A DNA stretch of 64,000 bases. Origin: Bacillota bacterium. GTDB lineage: Bacteria; Bacillota; Clostridia; Lachnospirales; Lachnospiraceae. Both the position numbers and the translations under genes were made by a program. This document shows positions 58,647 through 64,000 of this stretch, piece by piece. Under the pieces are notes generated by a model, which worked only from the letters and a program-made list of their open reading frames with translations, searched no databases and was not told the origin of the DNA. Numbering within the stretch: the first letter of the stretch is position 1; each line of letters starts with the position of its first letter. Location of the stretch: NCBI GenBank assembly GCA_023390555.1, contig JAEWCQ010000016.1, forward strand, positions 186,001 through 250,000, read 5' to 3'.

Positions 58647-59549
58647 ATGAATGGATTATCACATTTAGACGAATTAGAGGCAGAGGCAATCTATATCATC
58701 CGGGAAGTGGCGGCACAGTGTGAGAAACCGGTTATGATGTATTCCATTGGAAAAGACAGTTCTGTCATGCTCCATCTGGCAATGAAAGCATTTTACCCGG
58801 AGAAACCGCCATTTCCGTTCCTGCATGTCAATACAACATGGAAGTTTAAGGAGATGATCGAGTTCCGTGACAAAACGGCAAAAGAGCTTGGCATTGAGAT
58901 GATCGAGTATATCAATCAGGACGGTGTGGCAAAGGGAATCAATCCGTTCGACCACGGTTCCTCTTATACCGATATCATGAAGACACAGGCACTGAAGCAG
59001 GCACTGAATCAATATGGATTCACCGCAGCTTTTGGCGGCGGAAGACGTGACGAGGAAAAGAGCCGTGCCAAGGAACGAATCTTTTCCTTCCGGAATGCTT
59101 CCCATGCGTGGGACCCGAAGAATCAGAGACCGGAGATGTGGAAATTATACAATACGGAAATCAACAAAGGCGAAAGTATCCGTGTATTCCCGATTTCAAA
59201 CTGGACGGAAAAAGACATCTGGCAGTATATCCAGCGTGAAAATATTCCGATTGTTCCGCTGTATTTTGCAGCAGAGCGGCCGGTTGTATACCGCGACGGA
59301 AATATCATCATGGTAGATGATGAGAGAATGCGTCTGAATCCGGGCGAGGTACCCGAGATGAAAAAAGTGCGTTTCCGTACACTTGGATGTTATCCGCTGT
59401 CCGGCGGTGTGTTATCCGAAGCGGATACACTCGATGGGATTATTGAGGAAACCCTGAGTTCAGTAGAATCTGAGAGAACCAGCAGAGTGATCGATAAAGA
59501 CGGCGGTGCGGCAAGTATGGAAAAGAGAAAGAGAGAGGGATATTTCTAA
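58647..59549 (+). CDS. cysD: Sulfate adenylyltransferase subunit 2
   Basis: Activates sulfate to APS together with CysN. The 300-residue protein has the PP-loop SIGKDSSVMLHLAMKAF, FLHVNTTWKFKEM, FGGGRRDEEKSRAKERIFSFR (in pieces) and FRTLGCYPLSGG. AGGAGAGAAAACT precedes ATG 58647. Its stop overlaps the cysN ATG by one base. It lies 11 bp after aprB, so activation and reduction of sulfate form one operon. Confidence 0.96.
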   Translation: MNGLSHLDELEAEAIYIIREVAAQCEKPVMMYSIGKDSSVMLHLAMKAFYPEKPPFPFLHVNTTWKFKEMIEFRDKTAKELGIEMIEYINQDGVAKGINPFDHGSSYTDIMKTQALKQALNQYGFTAAFGGGRRDEEKSRAKERIFSFRNASHAWDPKNQRPEMWKLYNTEINKGESIRVFPISNWTEKDIWQYIQRENIPIVPLYFAAERPVVYRDGNIIMVDDERMRLNPGEVPEMKKVRFRTLGCYPLSGGVLSEADTLDGIIEETLSSVESERTSRVIDKDGGAASMEKRKREGYF

Positions 59550-61240
59550 TGAATGGATTACTTAAATTTATAACATGCGGCAGTGTGGATGACGGAAAAT
59601 CCACATTGATCGGACATATACTTTATGATTCCAAACTTCTTTATGCAGACCAGGAAAAGGCACTGATTCTGGACAGCAAGGTCGGATCGAGAGGCGGAGC
59701 CATCGATTATTCCCTCCTTTTAGACGGACTGATGGCAGAGCGTGAGCAGGGTATCACCATCGACGTCGCTTACCGGTATTTTACAACCGATGCAAGAAGC
59801 TTTATTGTGGCAGACACCCCGGGACACGAAGAGTATACGAGAAATATGGCGGTAGGTGCTTCCTTTGCACAGCTTGCGATTATTCTGGTAGATGCAAAAC
59901 AGGGTGTTCTGGTTCAGACAAGACGCCATTCCAGAATCTGTTCTCTGATGGGAATCCATCATTTCGTATTTGCGGTCAACAAGATGGATCTCGTGGATTA
60001 CAGTGAAGAGCGGTTCGAACAGATTACAAAAGATATTGAGGAACTTGCCGAAAAACTTCAGCTGGAAAATGTTAAAATCATTCCGGTCAGTGCGACAGAG
60101 GGTGATAATGTAACCGTCAAATCCGACAGTATGAAATGGTATACCGGAGAGACACTGCTTGCATATCTGGAACACGTAGATGTTTCCGAGACAGAGGAAA
60201 ATGCGAATTTTTATCTGCCGGTGCAGCGTGTATGCCGTCCGAATCATGAATTCCGCGGATTCCAGGGTCAGATTGAAAGCGGACAAATTCAAAAAGGTCA
60301 GAGTATCATAACACTTCCAAGCAATGAGACGGCTACCGTAAAGACCATACTGGTCGGTGATAAAGAGGAGCAGGAAGCGTTTGCAGGGCAGGCAGTTACC
60401 ATTCAGCTGGATCGGGAAGTGGATGTTAGCCGTGGCTGTGTATTGGCAGACAGCGGTAATCTTCCAATCAGCAAGAGGGTGAAGACCACACTTCTGTGGA
60501 TGGACGATGATAAATTGGTTATCGGAAAAGAATATCTGGTAAAACTCGGAACAAAGGTGCTTCCTGGAGTTGTAAAAAGCATTGAATACAAGGTAGATGT
60601 AAACTCCGGAGAGCATCTGGAAACGGCATCCATTGAGAAAAATGAGATTGCCCTCTGTGAACTGGAATTTACGGAGAAACTCGTTGTCGATGAATTCCGG
60701 AAGAATAAAACGCTTGGTGAATTGATTCTGGTCGACCGAATCAGTCATATGACCTCCGCCTGCGGTGTGGTGGAAAGTGTAGAATCCGATGAAGAAAAGC
60801 CATATTTTGAAAAGGATGATATCAGAACAGGCGGTTATATTTTTGAAGAGTTTTATTTCAACCTGGAAAATGCATTCCTTTCCAAGAAAAACACAACGGA
60901 GAAAACCTATCGGGTCGGTGACAATGTACCGGTCGAGGGAGACAGCTTTAAATACCCGGATTATTTTGATATCATTGCAGTAGATGATGGTGTTGCGGTC
61001 CTGATCCGGAATCGAAAGATCAAAGACATTCTGCCGCTGGATGCATACCAGTATGAGGGACTTCCGGTCTTGGATGAAAGAGGTTTTGCAATTAAGGTTA
61101 CCGTAAAGGCGGATCTGGATAATTTCCTGTATGAATACAAATCACTCGACAAGGAAAACAGAGTGGACTTCCACAATAAATGGTCCCAGTTTGAAACTTA
61201 TCGGAAAATTGTGTGTACGGATAATTTCTGGATGATATAA
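59549..61240 (+). CDS. cysN: Sulfate adenylyltransferase subunit 1 (GTPase)
   Basis: A 563-residue GTPase of the EF-Tu type that drives CysD. It has GSVDDGKSTLIGHILYDSK (G1), EREQGITIDVAYRYF (G2), DTPGHEEYTRNM (G3) and NKMDLV (G4), then beta-barrel domains. The C-terminal ~130 residues exceed the ~430-475 residues of plain CysN. They lack a P-loop, so this is not a CysNC fusion with APS kinase. A PAPS branch is thus absent here, in keeping with use of APS by AprAB. A 342-residue antisense frame at 59720-60748 is a shadow. Confidence 0.94.
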   Translation: MNGLLKFITCGSVDDGKSTLIGHILYDSKLLYADQEKALILDSKVGSRGGAIDYSLLLDGLMAEREQGITIDVAYRYFTTDARSFIVADTPGHEEYTRNMAVGASFAQLAIILVDAKQGVLVQTRRHSRICSLMGIHHFVFAVNKMDLVDYSEERFEQITKDIEELAEKLQLENVKIIPVSATEGDNVTVKSDSMKWYTGETLLAYLEHVDVSETEENANFYLPVQRVCRPNHEFRGFQGQIESGQIQKGQSIITLPSNETATVKTILVGDKEEQEAFAGQAVTIQLDREVDVSRGCVLADSGNLPISKRVKTTLLWMDDDKLVIGKEYLVKLGTKVLPGVVKSIEYKVDVNSGEHLETASIEKNEIALCELEFTEKLVVDEFRKNKTLGELILVDRISHMTSACGVVESVESDEEKPYFEKDDIRTGGYIFEEFYFNLENAFLSKKNTTEKTYRVGDNVPVEGDSFKYPDYFDIIAVDDGVAVLIRNRKIKDILPLDAYQYEGLPVLDERGFAIKVTVKADLDNFLYEYKSLDKENRVDFHNKWSQFETYRKIVCTDNFWMI

Positions 61241-61298
61241 AACAGAACCAAATGGGACAGAGATAAAATCAGAGAGCTTTATTTAACAGAGAATTTTA

Positions 61299-61446
61299 GA
61301 ACAAAAGTGTACTTCGTACACACTCGCGTTTTACTACTTAGGAAGTGCAGCTTTTGTTCCGCGCGCGAAGCTGCGCATTTAGATTTTATTCTATAGGAAA
61401 ATCATATCTTTTATACGTTCATGTAACAAAGTGTTTCCTATAGAAT
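61299..61446 (-). repeat. Structured intergenic repeat, copy B
   Basis: Inverted copy of 44535-44681. Read on the minus strand it begins TTCTATAGGAAA ... TTTTCCTATAGAA, a perfect hairpin, then TGCGCAGCTTCGCGCGCGG, identical to copy A. It ends with GAACAAAAG ... CTTTTGTTC enclosing GTGTAC/GTACAC. It lies 58 bp after cysN. Confidence 0.8.
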
Positions 61447-61448
61447 GA

Positions 61449-61491
61449 AAAAGACAGTCGGTTGCATGGTAAATGCAGCCGGCTGTCTTTT
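61449..61491. terminator. Bidirectional terminator after cysN
   Basis: AAAAGACAGTCGG pairs with CCGGCTGTCTTTT (one T-G pair), with TGCA/TGCA extending the stem. A-rich and T-rich flanks suit both strands, so it may serve cysN and the convergent HD gene. Confidence 0.75.
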
Positions 61492-61528
61492 GATACATAG
61501 AAAACCGTATTTGTCCCTGTAAAACAGA

Positions 61529-62020
61529 TTAGAGGGCGAACATGGTACGGCAGAGGCTTCGTCCGGTTTCCGTCACGAAAATATGTTCCAGCGTTTTTTG
61601 AACGGCATCTTTGTTCAAGCTGTCTTCATAGAGATTGACCAGAAAATCGGCTTCGATGAGAATCTGATAATCCAGGCCTTCTACATTGGTATAGGTATGA
61701 TGGTGGCCGACCAGATAACAGACACGGTCGATGACATCCGGCTCGTATCCCAGAGAAAGCAGCAGCTCCCTTGCGATGGACGGGCCCTCCTGTTCCTGTA
61801 ATTTTCCGTTTGAACTGCCGAATTTAGCTTCCGCTGCTTTGATACCAATGTCATGGACAAGTGCGGCGGTCTCCAGAATATACTGGGTTTCATGATCCAG
61901 CTGCTCATTTCTTCCTATAAAGCCGGCAAATTGGTAGACCTTTAAAAAATGCTGGATTCGTTTTGGATCTCCCTCGTAGTATTCGATCATTTTCATCAAT
62001 AGAGTATCTGTTTTATTCAT
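61529..62020 (-). CDS. HD-domain phosphohydrolase
   Basis: A 163-residue protein with the HD core: His in RIQHFLKVYQFAGFIG, HD in AALVHDIGIKAAEAKFG, then LVGHHHTYTNVEGLDY and an acidic residue in LIEADFLVNLYED. It probably binds one or two metals and cleaves a nucleotide or phosphate ester; the substrate is unknown. AAAGGAGGAAAT precedes ATG 62020, inside the end of the Crp-like gene. The eight-base overlap indicates coupling. Confidence 0.86.
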   Translation of the reverse strand: MNKTDTLLMKMIEYYEGDPKRIQHFLKVYQFAGFIGRNEQLDHETQYILETAALVHDIGIKAAEAKFGSSNGKLQEQEGPSIARELLLSLGYEPDVIDRVCYLVGHHHTYTNVEGLDYQILIEADFLVNLYEDSLNKDAVQKTLEHIFVTETGRSLCRTMFAL

Positions 62021-62687
62021 GGATTTCCTCCTTTAACGTAAAATTATTCTTTTTATATAGTAAGATTCCCTCTGTCTGTAACTTGCTCAATTCGTTGGAC
62101 AAAGCACTGCGGTCGACCGAAAGGTAGTCGGCAAGCTGCTGTCGGTTGAATGGAATCTCAAATGTGGAAGAGCTGCTTTTCATGGATTCCGCAGAGAGGT
62201 AAGAAAGCAGCTTCTCGCGGATGGTCTTTTTGGACATGTGCTCCATCTTTTTGGTCAGACTGAGATTTCGTTTTGCAATTGCAGACAGAAAATTCTGGAT
62301 CAGGCGTGTGTGAAACGTACACGCAGAAGTGCAGACAGTCAGAATTTTATTGAAATCCAAAAACAGAATCTCACACTGCGAATCTGAGATGACACTCATT
62401 TCAATTGGTATCGTGGACAGACAGGCATAGGTTTCTGCGAACAGAGAGCCCGGCAGAACTTCCGAGATAATCGTACGTTTTCCCCAGAAATCTTCCTGAA
62501 TGATGAGTGCGGTTCCCGATATCACCATTCCGACGGTATGAATCCGTTCTCCGTTTCTTATGATAAATTCATTCTTATTATAATGGCAGACCCGCGCCGA
62601 CAGACAGGAAAGCATTTCATGTATTTCTTCCGCACTGATTCCCGAAAAGAGATTTGATTTCTTTAAGGTCCCTAAATACTGTTCCAT
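62013..62687 (-). CDS. Crp/Fnr-family regulator
   Basis: A 224-residue regulator. Residues ~10-120 form a cyclic-nucleotide-binding-like sensor (FSGISAEEIHEML, FIIRNGERIHTVGMVISG, LPGSLFAETYACL). A C-terminal winged helix has FNRQQLADYLSVDRSALSNELSKL. No N-terminal Cys cluster of the FNR type is visible. It is divergent from a cupin gene and hcp. HcpR-type regulators of this family control hcp under nitrosative stress, so that role is plausible. Start ATG 62687 after GAAAGGAATT; a longer frame to 62729 lacks an RBS. Confidence 0.9.
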   Translation of the reverse strand: MEQYLGTLKKSNLFSGISAEEIHEMLSCLSARVCHYNKNEFIIRNGERIHTVGMVISGTALIIQEDFWGKRTIISEVLPGSLFAETYACLSTIPIEMSVISDSQCEILFLDFNKILTVCTSACTFHTRLIQNFLSAIAKRNLSLTKKMEHMSKKTIREKLLSYLSAESMKSSSSTFEIPFNRQQLADYLSVDRSALSNELSKLQTEGILLYKKNNFTLKEEIHE

Positions 62688-62716
62688 AAAAATTCCTTTC
62701 AAAAAAAGTTTTAAAT

Positions 62717-62741
62717 GTTGTATTAACAACCGAAATGTTAA
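62717..62741. promoter_or_regulatory. Candidate Crp/Fnr-type operator between the regulator and the cupin gene
   Basis: Two overlapping inverted repeats: GTTGT/ACAAC (62717-62730) and TTAACA/TGTTAA with a seven-base spacer (62723-62741). They lie 30 bp before the regulator ATG. Confidence 0.4.
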
Positions 62742-62796
62742 AATTATTATATTATAATGACGTTACAAAAGCAAGAGAAAAGAAAGGAGAAAGTTC

Positions 62797-63153
62797 ATGA
62801 AAGGAAGTTTTATCAAGAATATCGAGCAGGAAGAAATCCTGGACCTGTCCGAATTGGTAAGTGTCATGGAAGGCCAGGTTGTCAGTAAGACGCTTGTGCA
62901 GAACAAAGCCGTCAGTATCACTTTATTTGCGTTCGATCAGGGGGAAGAAATCAGTACCCATGAATCCGGCGGAGATGCGCTGGTAACCGTCCTGGAAGGT
63001 GTCGGAAAATTCACGGTAGACGGTAAGGAGTACCTGCTGCATGCAGGGCAGACACTGATTATGCCGGCGAAAAAGCCGCATGCAGTATTTGCGGAAGAGA
63101 AATTTAAGATGCAGTTAGTCGTCGTTTTTCCATTTGACGATGAAAATAAATAA
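62797..63153 (+). CDS. Cupin-domain protein
   Basis: A 118-residue single-domain cupin with FDQGEEISTHESGGDALVTVLEG (motif 1, metal ligands His/Glu) and LHAGQTLIMPAKKPHAVFAEE (motif 2), given in pieces. Such small cupins bind a metal or small ligand; the reaction is unknown. AAAGGAGAAAG precedes ATG 62797. It precedes hcp by 46 bp and may be cotranscribed, so a link to nitrosative or oxidative stress is possible. Confidence 0.87.
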   Translation: MKGSFIKNIEQEEILDLSELVSVMEGQVVSKTLVQNKAVSITLFAFDQGEEISTHESGGDALVTVLEGVGKFTVDGKEYLLHAGQTLIMPAKKPHAVFAEEKFKMQLVVVFPFDDENK

Positions 63154-63199
63154 AAAAATAGATTTAAGAAGATGAGAAAAGGAAAGGTTGGTAAAAAGT

Positions 63200-64000
63200 A
63201 TGGATCATAAGATGTTTTGTTTTCAGTGTGAGCAGACAGCAGGCTGCAGCGGGTGTACCGGTAATGCGGGGGTATGCGGAAAATCAGCGAATACGGCGAA
63301 TCTACAGGATGAGCTGACAGGAGCACTGATCGGACTGGCAAAGGCATGCGGCAACAATCCGCGTAGAGAAAATACAACGAGAATCCTTGTGGAAGGACTC
63401 TTTACGACCATCACAAATGTGAATTTTAATGATGAGACGCTGATAGAGATGATTGCAAACGTGCGGGCAGAAAAAAATGCAATTGTGCCGAACTGCAGCA
63501 GCTGTGAGGCCGTCTGTGGAAATACCGATGATTACGATATGAAGCAGCTCTGGGAGGAAAACGAGGATATCCGTTCTTTAAAATCCCTGATTCTGTTTGG
63601 AATCCGCGGTGTTGCGGCATATGCATACCATGCGATGGTACTGGGTTACGAAGATGAAAAGGTCAACGATTTCTTTTACAAGGCACTTTCCGTACTCAGC
63701 TATAATCTGGATATGGAGCAGCTGCTTCCGGTTGTACTCGAAGTAGGCGAGGTCAATCTGAAATGTATGGAACTGTTGGACAAAGCCAATACCACGTCAT
63801 TTGGCACTCCAGTTCCTACCAAAGTGCCGCTCACAATTGAAAAAGGACCGTTTATTGTAATTACGGGACATGACCTGTACGACCTGAAATTACTGCTTGA
63901 GCAGACAAAAGACAAGGGAATTAACATCTATACACATGGTGAAATGCTTCCGGCGCATGGATATCCGGAACTCAAGAAGTATCCACATTTGAAAGGGAAT
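63200..64000 (+). CDS. hcp: Hybrid-cluster protein (hydroxylamine reductase), partial
   Basis: First 267 codons; the gene runs off the right edge. The N-terminus MFCFQCEQTAGCSGCTGNAGVCG holds the Cys ligands of the proximal [4Fe-4S] cluster (Cx2C...C pattern). Later NCSSCEAVCGNTDDYD and FVITGHDLYDLKLLLEQTKDKGINIYTHGEMLPAHGYPEL (in pieces, with an H/E pair for the hybrid cluster) are diagnostic. Family length is ~540 residues, so about half is seen. Hcp reduces nitric oxide or hydroxylamine in anaerobes. ATG 63200 has AAAGG twelve bases upstream, slightly far. Confidence 0.95.
   Translation, partial: MDHKMFCFQCEQTAGCSGCTGNAGVCGKSANTANLQDELTGALIGLAKACGNNPRRENTTRILVEGLFTTITNVNFNDETLIEMIANVRAEKNAIVPNCSSCEAVCGNTDDYDMKQLWEENEDIRSLKSLILFGIRGVAAYAYHAMVLGYEDEKVNDFFYKALSVLSYNLDMEQLLPVVLEVGEVNLKCMELLDKANTTSFGTPVPTKVPLTIEKGPFIVITGHDLYDLKLLLEQTKDKGINIYTHGEMLPAHGYPELKKYPHLKGN

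Noticed and set aside
59720..60748. 342-residue antisense frame inside cysN
   Set aside because: It runs opposite a gene with intact GTPase motifs, lacks an RBS and has a composition (many Cys, His, Phe) typical of antisense shadows.

Overview
The window looks like chromosome of an anaerobic Clostridium-type Firmicute, most probably a gut Lachnospiraceae. The grounds are gene content (LL-diaminopimelate aminotransferase, glutamine synthetase followed by an ANTAR regulator, ECF vitamin transporters, anaerobic sulfatase-maturating enzyme, hybrid-cluster protein), strong AGGAGG-type ribosome binding sites, UUG/GUG starts and moderate GC. No phage, insertion sequence, CRISPR array, rRNA or tRNA gene was seen. 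Nearly all genes are intact; the exceptions are partial genes at both window edges and one alcohol dehydrogenase with an internal deletion.

Layout. 0-6 kb: tail of an unknown gene, guaB, an orphan eukaryote-type hisA, glnA with an ANTAR antiterminator, dapL. 6-8 kb: two ECF S components; the folate one (folT) sits behind a ZTP riboswitch and a THF riboswitch in series. 8-13.3 kb: CapA-like protein, YdiB-type shikimate dehydrogenase, aroD, aroK and a membrane/spermidine-synthase-like fusion. 13.4-20.5 kb: a copper module (HMA-SafE-cupredoxin fusion, DUF2318 protein, CopA ATPase, unknown exported protein, OmpR/HK pair). 20.6-22.8 kb: tcdA, an HD hydrolase, larE.

22.8-61.2 kb is mostly a sulfur-acquisition island. 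Part 1 is organosulfur scavenging: a LacI regulator, an SsuA/CysA/SsuC-like ABC transporter with a DUF1254/DUF1214 protein, an alkylsulfatase, a Cys-type arylsulfatase and its radical-SAM maturase. Five near-identical LacI-type operators tie these together. A 4-kb insert (MocR regulator, azlCD, a flavoprotein, the broken ADH) interrupts it. Part 2 is sulfide fixation: an Rrf2 regulator, cysK, metY, a siroheme sulfite reductase, tusA, thioredoxin and hcyS-hcyF-hcyD, which matches the protein-thiocarboxylate route to homocysteine known from Wolinella. Part 3 is siroheme synthesis from glutamyl-tRNA (hemA, sirC, hemC, cobA-hemD, hemB, hemL). Part 4 is sulfate uptake and activation: a LysR regulator, sbp-cysTWA, aprAB and cysDN. 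A 27-bp palindrome repeated in three promoters suggests the Rrf2 protein controls itself, the cysK-hcyD operon and the apr-cysDN operon. The hemA-cysN block is bracketed by two inverted copies of a ~147-bp structured intergenic repeat.

61.5-64 kb: a Crp/Fnr regulator with an HD protein, divergent from a cupin and the hybrid-cluster protein gene hcp, which runs off the window. All functions are read from protein motifs and context without database searches; operator and riboswitch calls were made by eye.
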